A DNA stretch of 64,000 nt from Photobacterium aphoticum (GCF_001029435.1 NZ_LDOV01000015.1:1-64000), one strand, 5' to 3'. Positions 1 through 9,564 are shown, counted from the first letter of the stretch. Numbers and translations: made by a program. The notes: generated by a model not told the origin, from the sequence alone.

Positions 1-194
1 TACCGAAGTAATGAATGAATTGACTGTGCCGACTTCTCTTTATTGCTAAAGGTCTATCGATTGGTCACTCAGTTTCATTGATAAATCTTTTTGACTATCT
101 ATTCAACGAGTGCCCACACAGATTGCATGGTCAAATTGTTAAAGAACAAACTGATTGGGTTAGCGACTTAAGTTGTCGTTCTCCGTGTCAGTGA
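1..194 (-). other. 5' leader of an rRNA operon (16S gene lies beyond the window edge)
   Basis: Read on the minus strand, this stretch is the transcribed leader of an rrn operon. It carries a boxA antitermination element (TTGTTCTTTAACAATTT, at 133-149) followed by the GTGTGGGCACTCG segment (near 109-124) typical of Vibrio and enterobacterial rrn leaders and spacers. No mature 16S sequence is reached before position 1, so the rRNA gene itself is inferred from the leader and from synteny: in E. coli murI-btuB also sits next to an rrn operon. Confidence 0.85.
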
Positions 195-200
195 GGCGGC

Positions 201-250
201 ATTATAGAGACTTCGCGCACACTGACAAGCGTTTTTTCAAAAAAAAATAT
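201..250 (-). promoter_or_regulatory. rrn P1-type promoter with UP element
   Basis: On the minus strand a -35 TTGTCA (223-228) and a -10 TATAAT (201-206) are separated by 16 bp, and the discriminator just downstream is GC-rich (GCCGCC), as in stringently controlled rRNA promoters. An A/T tract (231-250) directly upstream of the -35 fits an UP element contacted by the RNA polymerase alpha subunit. Transcription runs leftwards into the leader with boxA. Confidence 0.85.
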
Positions 251-425
251 CGCATGGTGATTATTTGAGCTAATGTGATCAACCTGACGCTAATTTCAAC
301 ATTAGAGGGCTGTCACACTCGCTCACTAGCAATTCCAAGTCAATAAAAGTAATATCAATGTGACTCTGTTGTTAAAATAACCAATAACGTCTTTTTCTCT
401 TTTCTTATGACGATGTAGTTTGAAT

Positions 426-884
426 ATGAAATTATCCAATCAAACCCTATTACCGGTTCTTGCAATCGCTATAGTCGGTGGGATCCTGTTTACTGCTATT
501 CTCACCTTCTCATCCGGCATCGCCTTTGCACTCGGTGTACTCTGTACTGCTTTTGTATTGCCTCGAATCTCTTCTTTCCAACCTTCTAGCACGACGCAAG
601 ACGATACAACGCAAGCCAGCAAAACCCTTTATGTCGGTAACCTGCCTTATCGCGCCAATGAAAATGAAGTCAAGCAGCTCTTTTCAGAGCATGGTGAAGT
701 GTTCGCCGTTCGCCTTATGAAAGATAAGCGAACCGGCAAACGACGTGGCTTTGGCTTTGTGGTGATGAACAGTAAAGACGCAGACAATGCGATCGACAAT
801 CTGAATAACAAAGAATATGGCCAACGTACCCTGAAAGTACGAGAAGCCAATGAACCTAAGACCGAGGATAGTTCAGAGATGTAA
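426..884 (+). CDS. Membrane-anchored RRM-domain RNA-binding protein
   Basis: The 152-residue product starts with two hydrophobic segments (about residues 8-30 and 32-46) and then a short Thr/Ser/Gln-rich linker leading into one RNA recognition motif. RNP2 (LYVGNL) and RNP1 (KRRGFGFV) are both intact, so it should bind single-stranded RNA. The N-terminal hydrophobic hairpin suggests that the RRM faces the cytoplasm from the inner membrane; that placement is inference. The ATG at 426 is preferred to the in-frame TTG at 420, though no strong ribosome binding site precedes either. Its 3' end overlaps the convergent murI by 29 bp. Similar RRM proteins sit beside murI in Vibrio; target RNAs are unknown to me. 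Confidence 0.85.
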   Translation: MKLSNQTLLPVLAIAIVGGILFTAILTFSSGIAFALGVLCTAFVLPRISSFQPSSTTQDDTTQASKTLYVGNLPYRANENEVKQLFSEHGEVFAVRLMKDKRTGKRRGFGFVVMNSKDADNAIDNLNNKEYGQRTLKVREANEPKTEDSSEM

Positions 885-1650
885 CGGGCTGCAGGTGCAA
901 CCTCTCGAGACTCTGATTCAGTGCCGCTAGGGATTTCCCAGCGGCACTGTTGTATGTGAGGTTTGGCAACGGGTTTTCTTCCCCCGCAACTTCGCCGAGT
1001 AACGCTTTCACACGCGACGCAATCGCCTTACCGGAATCGATGATTTGCACAGGCGCCTGAAACGCGGCACGGATTTCTTCTTTAATTAAAGGGAAATGGG
1101 TACAACCTAAAACAATGCTATCTACACACGCTTGCCAAGGCTGCAAAATCTCACGCACTTCCTCAATACTCACCGCCTCACCGCGTAACTTCTCTTCGGC
1201 CATTTCAACGAGCCGGGTCGACCCAATGCGCATCACGTCACAATCGCTGGCAAATTGGCTGATCAGGCTATCGATATAAGCGCGTTGTACCGTTGCCGGC
1301 GTTGCCAATAAACCAATGACTTTACGCTCACTCAAAGCCGCAGCCGGTTTAATCGCAGGAACCACACCGACTACAGGAATAGTCAGTTGTTCTCGTAAGG
1401 TCGGCAGCACAATGGTACTGGCGGTATTGCAGGCCACAACCACCAAATCAATCTGATGACGCGCCACCAGCAGACCAATAATGTGGCTTGCTCGTTCAAT
1501 CAACTCCCCTTCTGGCAATTCACCATAAGGAAAGGCAGCATCATCGAACGCATAGATATAATGAAGATGAGGCAGTTGCGCATAGATCTCCTGGTATACC
1601 GATAAGCCACCTACACCAGAATCAAAAATCAATACCCGCTTCACTCTCAT
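856..1650 (-). CDS. murI: Glutamate racemase
   Basis: MurI interconverts L- and D-glutamate in the cytoplasm, supplying D-Glu for the peptidoglycan stem peptide. The 264-residue protein has the family start IFDSGVGGLSV, the first catalytic Cys in VACNTAS (about residue 75) and the second in LGCTHFPL (about residue 185), so both halves of the two-base mechanism are present. Length is normal. The start is ATG 1650 with AAGG just upstream; an in-frame GTG at 1644 is possible. In E. coli murI follows btuB directly; here the DUF71 gene separates them. Its 3' end overlaps the convergent RRM gene. Confidence 0.96.
   Translation of the reverse strand: MRVKRVLIFDSGVGGLSVYQEIYAQLPHLHYIYAFDDAAFPYGELPEGELIERASHIIGLLVARHQIDLVVVACNTASTIVLPTLREQLTIPVVGVVPAIKPAAALSERKVIGLLATPATVQRAYIDSLISQFASDCDVMRIGSTRLVEMAEEKLRGEAVSIEEVREILQPWQACVDSIVLGCTHFPLIKEEIRAAFQAPVQIIDSGKAIASRVKALLGEVAGEENPLPNLTYNSAAGKSLAALNQSLERLHLQPVTSLNYPRS
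919..949. other. Perfect 10-bp inverted repeat inside the murI 3' end
   Basis: CAGTGCCGCT (919-928) is the exact reverse complement of AGCGGCACTG (940-949); the 11-base loop can itself pair GGGA with TCCC. It lies within murI coding sequence 35 bp past the stop of the RRM gene. No T-run follows on the plus strand, so it is not a standard intrinsic terminator, but it may end or protect the 3' end of the RRM transcript. Confidence 0.5.
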
Positions 1651-1737
1651 TACCTTCTATCGACGCCTGTTAACGGCGCTTATGATACTGCGAATCCCGT
1701 TTAGCGCCAAAAGTCTTCCCGCTTATTCCAACGAGCT

Positions 1738-2397
1738 TTACAAGTGATAACGCTGATAGTGAAAACGCGACTGACGCTCAATATGCGTTAAACACACCTC
1801 GAGGCGTGCCTTAAAACACGGCGCTTCCACCACCAAGGTATGAAACTCACCGTCCTCCCCACAAGGGTCAACCCCTTCTGGCAATGCAGCGACAAAGTCA
1901 TGGCTATACCATTGCCCACAGTATGCTCCGTCCAATTGTGTGGTATCCACCGTGGTCACTAACGTTTGGATCCCACAGTCGACAATTTCCTTGGCTAATA
2001 GCGCACTGTCCTCCCCCATCAGCGGGAACACACATTGCCATCCCGCCGGTTCAATGTAACTGCGACGATAATCCGCAATCCCATTACAGAACATATCGCC
2101 AAAGGCAACCGCATCGATCTCTATCCCGGATGCACACAGTCCTTCCACAATACAAGACTGATACACCGTATTAGGCGGAAACACCTCGGGTAACACAATT
2201 TCCACCAACGGTAATCCCACTAAAGCCGCTTGTGCACGCACCACGTCAATGGGTGTCGCCTGAAAAGGCACTTCATCCGTGACATAAGAGGTATACAGGC
2301 CAACCACCTGATAACGGGGATCGCGCAATAAGCGCAATAAAGTGAGGGTGGAATCTTTACCGGATGACCAACTCACCATGGTTTTGATCGGAGACAT
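1738..2397 (-). CDS. DUF71/COG2102 (Dph6-like) ATP-pyrophosphatase, probable B12 salvage
   Basis: This 219-residue protein has the PP-loop SWSSGKDST at its N-terminus, which binds ATP for adenylation of a substrate carboxylate, and the C-terminal family motif CGEDGEFHT. The archaeal and eukaryotic relatives (Dph6) amidate diphthine; bacteria lack diphthamide, and comparative genomics of DUF71 has predicted that one bacterial subgroup acts in B12 salvage. The gene lies just downstream of btuB on the same strand, which supports that role, although a terminator-like hairpin separates the two. ATG 2397 is chosen over the TTG at 2412 because AAAGGA lies six bases upstream. The exact substrate is not known. 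Confidence 0.8.
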   Translation of the reverse strand: MSPIKTMVSWSSGKDSTLTLLRLLRDPRYQVVGLYTSYVTDEVPFQATPIDVVRAQAALVGLPLVEIVLPEVFPPNTVYQSCIVEGLCASGIEIDAVAFGDMFCNGIADYRRSYIEPAGWQCVFPLMGEDSALLAKEIVDCGIQTLVTTVDTTQLDGAYCGQWYSHDFVAALPEGVDPCGEDGEFHTLVVEAPCFKARLEVCLTHIERQSRFHYQRYHL

Positions 2398-2420
2398 CTC
2401 TTTTCCTTTCAAACGCCTTC

Positions 2421-2442
2421 AAAAAAGCCACCCGCAGGTGGC
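2421..2442 (-). terminator. Rho-independent terminator after btuB
   Basis: On the minus strand GCCACC, loop TGCG, GGTGGC is followed by six T, immediately after the btuB stop codon. Partial read-through could feed the DUF71 gene. Confidence 0.8.
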
Positions 2443-2453
2443 TTATCTTTTAT

Positions 2454-4268
2454 TTAAAACTGGTACGTTACTGTCGCGTAATAACTGCGCTCTTGCACAT
2501 TATAGGTACTACGTGAGGTGTAATTCTCATCAAAGAGGTTAGCAACACGACCACGTACGGTCAGATGATCATTAATGAAGTAGCTGGCTGCTACATCCAC
2601 CAATACATATGCATCTAACGACTTCGTATTAAGATCGTCTTCATAACTCTTACCTTTATACAGTGCACTCATATCCAACTGCCACTGTTCCAGCATGTAT
2701 GACATGTTCCATTTCGCACTGTGCTTAGCTCGACGGATCAATTGCTTACCGGTTTCTGTGTCTTCTGCATCCAGGTAGTCATAACTCAACTCATGGTACA
2801 CCGGGCCAGTATTAAATTGAGAGGTCAACTCAATCCCTTGTAGACGTGCATTATCGACATTCATTGGCAACCAATCACTATTCGGATCGCTACTATCCAT
2901 CGGCGCCCATGCAATCAGTTGTTCCACATCATTGCGATAACCCGTCACACGCCAGTCCAGCCAAGCTTGGCTACCTGAGAGTGCCACTTCATAGTTTGTC
3001 GACTCTTCTGGCTTCAAATTCGGGTTGCCTGAACCCGGCCAGTAAAAATCATTAAAGGAGGGTGCTTTAAAGCCAGTGCCCACACTGGCTGATAATTGGT
3101 AATCCTCAAGGAAAGTATACGCGCCCGCCACCAGCCACGTGGTATTCGTACCGTAGCTGTCATTATCATCGGTACGTACGCTGCCCTCTAACTGCAAATT
3201 CCCTGCACGGTAAATAGAGTTAATGTAAGCGGCGGCGTTATCACGCTCATCTTCTTCATAGACCGTGGTGCTGTTAGACACCGAGTCACGATAGAACTCT
3301 ACGCCCCCACCCACACCTAACTGTTGGTTGACTTGATAATGATTCAACCAGTTTGCCAGCAAACGCTCGGTTTTGATTTCGCTGCCCGTCTTTCCTTGGC
3401 TGTTGTTCTGGGCTTTGTCCTGATTGTGCGCCACGGTGAATTCGCTCATCAGCTTATCATTCACATAGGCCGCTTTGACCGCGACATTGTAAAGGCTGCT
3501 ATCAGTGTAAGCGCCAACAGCACCATAGCCGTCATCGTAATCCGCTTTACCGTCGTGGTAGTACCCCTGCAGGCTCAACTGCCAGTTCTCACCAACCGCC
3601 GTACCGATCTCACCGACCACATTGTGGCTTTCAAAACCGTCATCATCCTGTTCAAACGGTAACTGACGTGCAGAGAAACCATCAGCCTGCTCGGTTTTCA
3701 CCGCTAACTTGCCCCAGCTGCTTTGTCCCAGTGTACCTGCGACGGAGCCACCTAACTGGGTATAACCATCACTGCCGATACCCGCTGTAATTTGTGCCTG
3801 TTGCTCACCCGGCTGGTACGCGGTAATGATATTCAGCACACCACCGATCGCATCTGAACCGTATAACGCCGCGCGTGAGCCGCGAATAAACTCAATACGT
3901 TCAATGCCGGTTAACGGGATTTGACTGAAGTCTGCACTGCCCAGTGTCGCACTACCAATACGTACGCCATTGATCATGACAAGAAGGTGTTTTGAGGAGG
4001 TACCGCGTACGTACACTTCGGTGTTTTGGCCATAACCGCCCGACACAACTTGGACGCCCGGTAAACGGCGAAGCACTTCAGCAAGGGATTTAGCCTGAAT
4101 GGCATTGATTTCTTCTTGGGTGACGACAGAAACAGGCGCAATCACTTCTTTGATTGGCTGTTCAAATCGGTTGGCTGTTACCACCATCACTTCATCCGCA
4201 GATTGTGCAGCAACAGAAACGGGCAGGCACAGGGGTGCCAACGCCACGGCTAAAAGCGTTTTTTTCAT
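2454..4268 (-). CDS. btuB: TonB-dependent vitamin B12 receptor BtuB
   Basis: BtuB is the outer-membrane barrel that takes up cobalamin using TonB/ExbBD energy. The 604-residue precursor has a signal peptide ending near AAQSA and then a TonB box region (DEVMVVTANRF). The plug domain includes LRRLPGVQV and the RGSRAALYGSDAIGGVLNI segment (split here: RGSRAALYGS, then DAIGGVLNI), and the barrel ends in a terminal aromatic (YQF), the usual insertion signal. Length matches E. coli BtuB (about 614). Expression should be governed by the cobalamin riboswitch upstream. A terminator separates it from the DUF71 gene. Confidence 0.96.
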   Translation of the reverse strand: MKKTLLAVALAPLCLPVSVAAQSADEVMVVTANRFEQPIKEVIAPVSVVTQEEINAIQAKSLAEVLRRLPGVQVVSGGYGQNTEVYVRGTSSKHLLVMINGVRIGSATLGSADFSQIPLTGIERIEFIRGSRAALYGSDAIGGVLNIITAYQPGEQQAQITAGIGSDGYTQLGGSVAGTLGQSSWGKLAVKTEQADGFSARQLPFEQDDDGFESHNVVGEIGTAVGENWQLSLQGYYHDGKADYDDGYGAVGAYTDSSLYNVAVKAAYVNDKLMSEFTVAHNQDKAQNNSQGKTGSEIKTERLLANWLNHYQVNQQLGVGGGVEFYRDSVSNSTTVYEEDERDNAAAYINSIYRAGNLQLEGSVRTDDNDSYGTNTTWLVAGAYTFLEDYQLSASVGTGFKAPSFNDFYWPGSGNPNLKPEESTNYEVALSGSQAWLDWRVTGYRNDVEQLIAWAPMDSSDPNSDWLPMNVDNARLQGIELTSQFNTGPVYHELSYDYLDAEDTETGKQLIRRAKHSAKWNMSYMLEQWQLDMSALYKGKSYEDDLNTKSLDAYVLVDVAASYFINDHLTVRGRVANLFDENYTSRSTYNVQERSYYATVTYQF

Positions 4269-4300
4269 TGTATGGATTACCTTAAGTCGCGTTGATTACT

Positions 4301-4515
4301 GAGTAAAGTTACTCGGTACACTGGTCGGTCTTCGGACTTAAGAGCATGGTTGGACAACCACCTAGGCAACAACTTCCCACTTCGGTGCCTACGTTGTGTA
4401 AGCGATTGAAGCAGTGTTCGGAACTTACGTCCATGTGCTTTCGTTCTCTATCACCGCTGCGCGTCAGTTACGGATTTCCACCGTATTCCCTCTGCCTGAC
4501 TTGTCAGGCTAACCA
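4301..4515 (-). promoter_or_regulatory. Cobalamin (AdoCbl) riboswitch of btuB
   Basis: Read on the minus strand, the leader carries the hallmark elements of the cobalamin aptamer: the GGAATACGGTGGAAATCC block (near 4470-4490), the GCGCAGCGGT segment (near 4452-4461) and a B12 box AAGTCCGAAGACCGACC (4323-4339). Just after it a small hairpin GAGTAA/TTACTC (4301-4314) and the ribosome binding site AAGG lie close to the btuB start, so control is probably at translation initiation. High cobalamin would then repress btuB. Confidence 0.93.
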
Positions 4516-4681
4516 GCGCAAACGCATGCTAGTAATCCCCTTAAACAATGTCTAGTGTCATTTCCCTTTGATGACGAAATATCGCCTGTTTCAACATTTT
4601 TATCTGGCACAACACTGGACATCGGTCAACAATGCAATAAAATCTGCGCTCTTATTTTGAGCAGTTTCTGAGGCAACCACT

Positions 4682-5788
4682 ATGGCATCTACCGACATCA
4701 ATCCAGCTGAGTACCAAGCGCAGCTCGATGAAAAGGCAGCGCGTATTCAAAATATCTTCCAAGATTTTGAAACCCCTGAGCTTGAGGTCTTTGCCTCTCC
4801 TGCTGAGCACTACCGTATGCGTGCAGAGTTCCGCGTATGGCATGAAGGTGACGATCTTTACTACATCATGTTCAACCAGGAAACGCGTGAGAAATACCGC
4901 GTGGATCAGTTCCCGGCAGCCAGCCGCCTGATCAATGACATGATGCCCCTGCTGGTTGACGCGATTAAGCCAATCAAAGCCCTGCGCCACAAACTGTTCC
5001 AGGTGGATTTCCTTTCTACCCTGAGCGGTGAGATTCTGGTCTCTATGCTTTACCACCGTCAGTTAGACGATGCCTGGGTAGCGGAAGCAACCGCACTGAA
5101 GCAACGTCTGAATGACGAAGGCTTTAACGTGAACTTCATCGGCCGTGCCCGTAAGCAGAAAATCGTACTGGATCAGGAGTTCGTGATCGAAAAACTGAAA
5201 GTGAACGATCGCGTACTGACCTACAAGCAGGTGGAAAACAGCTTCACCCAGCCAAACGGCGAAGTGGCACAGAAGATGTTGGAGTGGGCGGTTGACTGTA
5301 CTCAGGACAGCCAAGGCGATCTGCTGGAACTGTACTGCGGTAACGGTAACTTCTCGCTGGCACTGGCACAGAACTTTGAACGTGTACTGGCCACTGAATT
5401 GGCTAAGCCATCGGTAGACTCTGCACAGTTCAACATTGCGGTAAACAACATCGACAACGTACAGATCATCCGTATGTCAGCCGAAGACTTTACTGATGCA
5501 ATGGAAGGTCGTCGTGAGTTCCGTCGCCTGAAAGATCAGAACGTCGATCTGCAGAGCTACAACTGCAACACGATCTTTGTGGATCCACCACGATCTGGCA
5601 TGGATGAAGGCACATGCCGCATGGTGCAGGGTTACGATCGCATCATGTACATCTCCTGTAACCCAGACACACTGAAAGAGAACCTGGATATTCTGAGCGA
5701 AACACACCGCATTACCCGTTTTGCTCTGTTTGATCAGTTCCCTTACACCCACCACATGGAAGCGGGTGTATTGCTTGAGCGCAAATAA
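4682..5788 (+). CDS. trmA: tRNA (uracil-5-)-methyltransferase TrmA
   Basis: TrmA forms m5U54 (ribothymidine) in the T-loop of tRNAs using SAM. The 368-residue protein has the SAM-binding segment [10 protein letters not shown] (about residue 215), the DPPRSGMD loop, and the nucleophile Cys in YISCNPDT (about residue 325), with the general base Glu near the C-terminus (MEAGVLLER). Size matches E. coli TrmA (366). A GAGG ribosome binding site lies upstream. It is divergent from btuB and convergent with yijD, as in E. coli, and ends at a bidirectional terminator. Confidence 0.97.
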   Translation: MASTDINPAEYQAQLDEKAARIQNIFQDFETPELEVFASPAEHYRMRAEFRVWHEGDDLYYIMFNQETREKYRVDQFPAASRLINDMMPLLVDAIKPIKALRHKLFQVDFLSTLSGEILVSMLYHRQLDDAWVAEATALKQRLNDEGFNVNFIGRARKQKIVLDQEFVIEKLKVNDRVLTYKQVENSFTQPNGEVAQKMLEWAVDCTQDSQGDLLELYCGNGNFSLALAQNFERVLATELAKPSVDSAQFNIAVNNIDNVQIIRMSAEDFTDAMEGRREFRRLKDQNVDLQSYNCNTIFVDPPRSGMDEGTCRMVQGYDRIMYISCNPDTLKENLDILSETHRITRFALFDQFPYTHHMEAGVLLERK

Positions 5789-5810
5789 TCCGCTCGGCTG
5801 AACAGGCACA

Positions 5811-5837
5811 AAAAAAGGCGCATCATGCGCCTTTTTT
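5811..5837. terminator. Bidirectional terminator between trmA and yijD
   Basis: Six A, GGCGCA, loop TCA, TGCGCC, six T. It is symmetrical and serves both trmA (plus) and the fabR-yijD transcript (minus). Confidence 0.9.
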
Positions 5838-5863
5838 ATCTGCGATTTTCAGAACAACACGGT

Positions 5864-6235
5864 TTATGCCTGTGCTTCTGTTTTCGGGCTCATCACGCCC
5901 AGTTTCACCGCCACCCAAATCAATAGACCCAAACAGATCATCAGTGGCAGGAAGTTAGAGCCCATGTCTGGCACCTGCGCGCGCAGGAAGGCAGAGTAAC
6001 CAAAAGCACCCACGAGGAAACAGGCAAAGGCAATCGCCGGCGTGCCTTCTGCCATCGGCTTGCTCAAGTACTCCTGGTACAGGCAGTACACCGCCAATGC
6101 AAATGCGATCACGGGGAAAATAGAGAAAGCGACGGCACTTGATGTCAGTACTGCCAATGTTGCGTTACCACACAGGCCTGCCAACAGCGACAGTACCAGT
6201 GTTTTACGTTCCGCTTTAATTTGTTCCTTGTTCAT
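5864..6235 (-). CDS. yijD: YijD family inner-membrane protein
   Basis: A 123-residue integral membrane protein with about four hydrophobic segments (near residues 12-30, 34-52, 66-84 and 93-112), matching the YijD family (DUF1422) in length and in motifs such as FPVIAFALAVYCLYQ. It lies 23 bp downstream of fabR in the same direction, as in E. coli, so the two are probably co-transcribed. No biochemical role is established. ATG 6235 is chosen because GGTG lies seven bases upstream; ATG 6241 is the alternative. Confidence 0.88.
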   Translation of the reverse strand: MNKEQIKAERKTLVLSLLAGLCGNATLAVLTSSAVAFSIFPVIAFALAVYCLYQEYLSKPMAEGTPAIAFACFLVGAFGYSAFLRAQVPDMGSNFLPLMICLGLLIWVAVKLGVMSPKTEAQA

Positions 6236-6258
6236 ATCCATTCACCAACATAACAAAG

Positions 6259-6891
6259 TTAGAGTTTTTGCCTGAGCTCTCTGCGCTCACGCTCTTTACG
6301 GTACCAGTAGGCACCCTTTGCAATCATTCGCAATTGCATGATCAATCGCTCAGCATGCTCAGCACGAGCATGACTGTCTAAATCCAACGCTTCTGCCCCT
6401 GAACTGAACACCAAGGTCACGGATGCTTCCGCCTGCGTGTACGCCTCATCGTGCGTCACACCGGTTTTCGCCACCAAGTACTCCGTCAGTTCAGCCACAA
6501 AATGTTGGATCTCTCGGGCCACCGCCGCACGAAACGCCGGTGAGGTACCGGAACGTTCACGCAACAGCAACCGAAACACGTTCGGGCTGCTTTCAATGAA
6601 TTCCATGAAAGTCTCAACAGAAGTGCGGATCACACTGCCTTCTTTGGCAATACGTTGGCGAGCCTGACGCATCAGCTGGCGCAAAATCAAACCACCTTCA
6701 TCGACCATGGTCAGACCGAGCTCATCCATATCTTTGAAGTGACGATAAAAAGATGTCGGTGCGATACCGGCCTCTCTGGCCACTTCCCGCAAGCTGAGGT
6801 TTGAAAAGCTGCGTTCAGCACTTAATTGATTAAATGCAGCATCAATCAGTGAGCGGCGGGTTTTTTCTTTCTGCTGAGCCCTGATACCCAT
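6259..6891 (-). CDS. fabR: TetR-type repressor of unsaturated fatty acid synthesis FabR
   Basis: FabR represses fabA/fabB-type genes in response to the ratio of unsaturated to saturated acyl chains. The 210-residue protein opens with [20 protein letters not shown] and a TetR helix-turn-helix ([20 protein letters not shown], about residues 30-50), both nearly identical to E. coli FabR. The start at 6891 is chosen by homology; the upstream in-frame ATG at 6939 would add 16 unrelated residues. It is divergent from sthA and forms an operon with yijD, the E. coli arrangement. Confidence 0.94.
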   Translation of the reverse strand: MGIRAQQKEKTRRSLIDAAFNQLSAERSFSNLSLREVAREAGIAPTSFYRHFKDMDELGLTMVDEGGLILRQLMRQARQRIAKEGSVIRTSVETFMEFIESSPNVFRLLLRERSGTSPAFRAAVAREIQHFVAELTEYLVAKTGVTHDEAYTQAEASVTLVFSSGAEALDLDSHARAEHAERLIMQLRMIAKGAYWYRKERERRELRQKL

Positions 6892-7206
6892 GGGTTGTCT
6901 GTTTCTCTTTGAATTATCTTGCGTCAAGGTGAGTGCCACTATACCCGCTTTTTACAGCCATCAAAACATAGTAATTCCAGACCTACGCTTAATCAAAGCC
7001 GTTCTCTCGAGTTTTTCTACTGGCTCACAAAGTCGCCATTCCCTCACGCTCCTGATAAAAACGTCACCCAGCTCCAATTTTTGACTTTTTTGTCACATCA
7101 CAACGTGATCGATACCGCTCTATCATGGCTCACTGATTCTACCAGCCCTAAAGGAAAGTTAACATAACCAGACATTAATGTTGCGCAAATGATAATAAGG
7201 CTAAGC

Positions 7207-8622
7207 ATGACAAAGACTCTCTCGTCACCTTCTCAGCATTTTGACGCTATCATCATCGGCAGTGGACCCGGCGGAGAAGGTGCCGCCATGGGGCTGACCA
7301 AAGCCGGCTTCAATGTCGCGATTATTGAGCGGGAAGCCAGTGTCGGGGGCGGCTGCACACACTGGGGCACCATCCCATCCAAAGCCTTGCGTCATGCCGT
7401 CAGCCGCATCATTGAATACAACCACAATCCCCTTTACTGCAAAAACAACACTCAGCTGCACAGTACCTTCAGCCAGATCCTCGGCCATGCCCAAGACGTG
7501 GTGAACAAACAAACCCGTATGCGCCAGGGCTTTTACGATCGCAATAAGTGCACACTGATCTTTGGTGAAGCCCGTTTTACCGGCAGTCACAGCATTGTGG
7601 TCACGAAGCCTGACAACAGTCTTGAACACTACAGTGCGGATCGCTTCATCATCGCCACCGGTTCACGCCCTTACCAACCGGACAACGTCGACTTCTCCCA
7701 CACCCGGATTTATAACAGCGATTCGATCTTGCAGCTCAAACACGACCCACGCCATATCATCATCTACGGTGCAGGGGTGATTGGCAGTGAATACGCCTCC
7801 ATCTTCCGAGGACTCGGGGTCAAAGTGGATTTGATCAATACCCGGGATCGGCTACTGGAGTTTTTGGATAATGAAATATCCGATTCGCTCTCTTATCACT
7901 TCTGGAACAGCGGGGTGATGATCCGCAACGGCGAAGCCTACGAACAGATAGAAGGGACTGAGGACGGGGTCATTTTACACCTGCAATCGGGCAAGAAAAT
8001 GCGCGCAGACTGCTTGCTCTATGCCAATGGCCGTACCGGTAATACCGATACCTTGCAACTGGAGCATGTCGGCCTGACACCGGATTCGCGTGGCCAGTTG
8101 TCGGTCAACCAAAACTACCGCACGGACGTCGAGCACATCTATGCGGTGGGGGATGTGATTGGCTACCCGAGCCTGGCCAGCGCCGCCTACGATCAGGGCC
8201 GCTTTGTGGCGCAAGCCATTGCCAACGGCGAAGCGGACAGCCAGCTGATCGACCATATTCCTACCGGTATTTACACTATTCCGGAGATCAGCTCGGTGGG
8301 CAAAACGGAGCAAGAACTCACCGCAGAGAAAGTGCCCTATGAAGTCGGCCGCTCGCAGTTCAAACACCTCGCCCGCGCCCAAATTGCCGGTACCGAAGTG
8401 GGCAGCCTGAAGATCTTGTTCCACCGTGATACCAAAGCGATCCTCGGGATCCACTGCTTTGGCGAACGCGCCGCTGAGATCATCCATATCGGTCAGGCGA
8501 TCATGGAGCAAAAAGGCGACGGCAATACCATCGAGTATTTCGTCAATACCACCTTCAACTACCCGACAATGGCGGAGGCCTACCGCGTCGCGGCACTCAA
8601 TGGCTTAAACCGGTTGTTCTAA
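7207..8622 (+). CDS. sthA: Soluble pyridine nucleotide transhydrogenase
   Basis: SthA (UdhA) is a cytoplasmic FAD enzyme that passes hydride between NADPH and NAD+, draining excess NADPH. The 471-residue protein has an N-terminal FAD-binding [12 protein letters not shown], the second dinucleotide fold [16 protein letters not shown] (about residue 180), the [19 protein letters not shown] motif and the C-terminal dimerisation domain. The redox pair seen in dihydrolipoamide dehydrogenase (CxxxxC) is replaced by [12 protein letters not shown], as expected for SthA. ATG 7207 has AAGG six bases upstream. The 315 bp between fabR and sthA start codons must hold both promoters; I could not identify a FabR operator there. 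Confidence 0.96.
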   Translation: MTKTLSSPSQHFDAIIIGSGPGGEGAAMGLTKAGFNVAIIEREASVGGGCTHWGTIPSKALRHAVSRIIEYNHNPLYCKNNTQLHSTFSQILGHAQDVVNKQTRMRQGFYDRNKCTLIFGEARFTGSHSIVVTKPDNSLEHYSADRFIIATGSRPYQPDNVDFSHTRIYNSDSILQLKHDPRHIIIYGAGVIGSEYASIFRGLGVKVDLINTRDRLLEFLDNEISDSLSYHFWNSGVMIRNGEAYEQIEGTEDGVILHLQSGKKMRADCLLYANGRTGNTDTLQLEHVGLTPDSRGQLSVNQNYRTDVEHIYAVGDVIGYPSLASAAYDQGRFVAQAIANGEADSQLIDHIPTGIYTIPEISSVGKTEQELTAEKVPYEVGRSQFKHLARAQIAGTEVGSLKILFHRDTKAILGIHCFGERAAEIIHIGQAIMEQKGDGNTIEYFVNTTFNYPTMAEAYRVAALNGLNRLF

Positions 8623-8649
8623 CCGGCATCACACATCATCCGCAGACAC

Positions 8650-8682
8650 AAAAAACGGCGCACTCAGCGCCGTTTTCTTTTT
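8650..8682. terminator. Bidirectional terminator between sthA and cysQ
   Basis: AAAACGGCGC, loop ACTCA, GCGCCGTTTT with flanking A and T runs; it can stop both converging transcripts. Confidence 0.88.
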
Positions 8683-8719
8683 CATCGTGTGGATGAAGTA
8701 TCGGTATCTCGTCTTGCCA

Positions 8720-9556
8720 TCATGCCTTGCCGTCTAACAAGCGATCATCGGGCGTCAAAATCGATGCCCACGGCAATGTCTCATCCCCCAGGGTAATGAA
8801 GTTCGGGTTTTCCAACGTCTCACGCTCGTTGTAAGACAGCGGATCCAAATGGGTATTGAGAATACGACCACCGGCTTCTTCCACAATGCACTGCGTGGCG
8901 GCGGTATCCCACTCGCCGGTCGGTCCAAGGCGTAAATAACAGTCCACCGCCCCTTCTGCCACTAAACACGATTTCAGTGCCGCCGAGCCCAATGGCACCA
9001 AATCATAATTCAGAGAGGGATCCAGTCGATTGGTGATCCCGCTCAGATCCTGACGGCGGCTGATCGCCACCCCCAAAGACTGAACCGGTTGGGTCGGTTT
9101 GTGTGTGCTTATCGCCACCGTTTCACCGCTCGCCAAGGTTTTCCACGCCCCCTGACCACGGCTGGCGTAATACACCACATCCGTCATCGGGGCATACACC
9201 ACCCCCATCACCGGCTGATGGTTTTCCACCAGAGCAATGATCGTGGCAAAGTCACCACTGCGGGCAATGAACTCCTGCGTGCCATCGAGCGGATCCACCA
9301 GCCAATAGCGTGACCAGCGCGCTCGCTCACTCAACGGGATATTGGCATCTTCTTCCGACAGCACCGGGATATCCGGCGTCAGGGCTGACAAGCGTGCCAT
9401 GATCAGATCATGGGCCGCTAAATCGGCACTGGTGACGGGTGTGCTGTCTTGCTTGGTGTACTCTTCAAATTGGCCACGCTGATAAATCTCCGCAATCACC
9501 TTACCGGCTTCGCGGGCGATCTCCGTGACCTGAGGTAATAAAGTCGATCGATCCAT
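8720..9556 (-). CDS. cysQ: 3'(2'),5'-bisphosphate nucleotidase CysQ
   Basis: CysQ hydrolyses 3'-phosphoadenosine 5'-phosphate (PAP) formed during sulfate assimilation to AMP. The 278-residue protein belongs to the lithium-sensitive Mg-dependent phosphatase family: metal ligands are in LSEEDA (about residue 70), WLVDPLDGTQEF (about 91) and GEWDTAA (about 213). It starts eight bases after the nudE stop on the same strand, so the two form an operon and both act on nucleotide by-products. Confidence 0.95.
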   Translation of the reverse strand: MDRSTLLPQVTEIAREAGKVIAEIYQRGQFEEYTKQDSTPVTSADLAAHDLIMARLSALTPDIPVLSEEDANIPLSERARWSRYWLVDPLDGTQEFIARSGDFATIIALVENHQPVMGVVYAPMTDVVYYASRGQGAWKTLASGETVAISTHKPTQPVQSLGVAISRRQDLSGITNRLDPSLNYDLVPLGSAALKSCLVAEGAVDCYLRLGPTGEWDTAATQCIVEEAGGRILNTHLDPLSYNERETLENPNFITLGDETLPWASILTPDDRLLDGKA

Positions 9557-9564
9557 CTGCGCTC

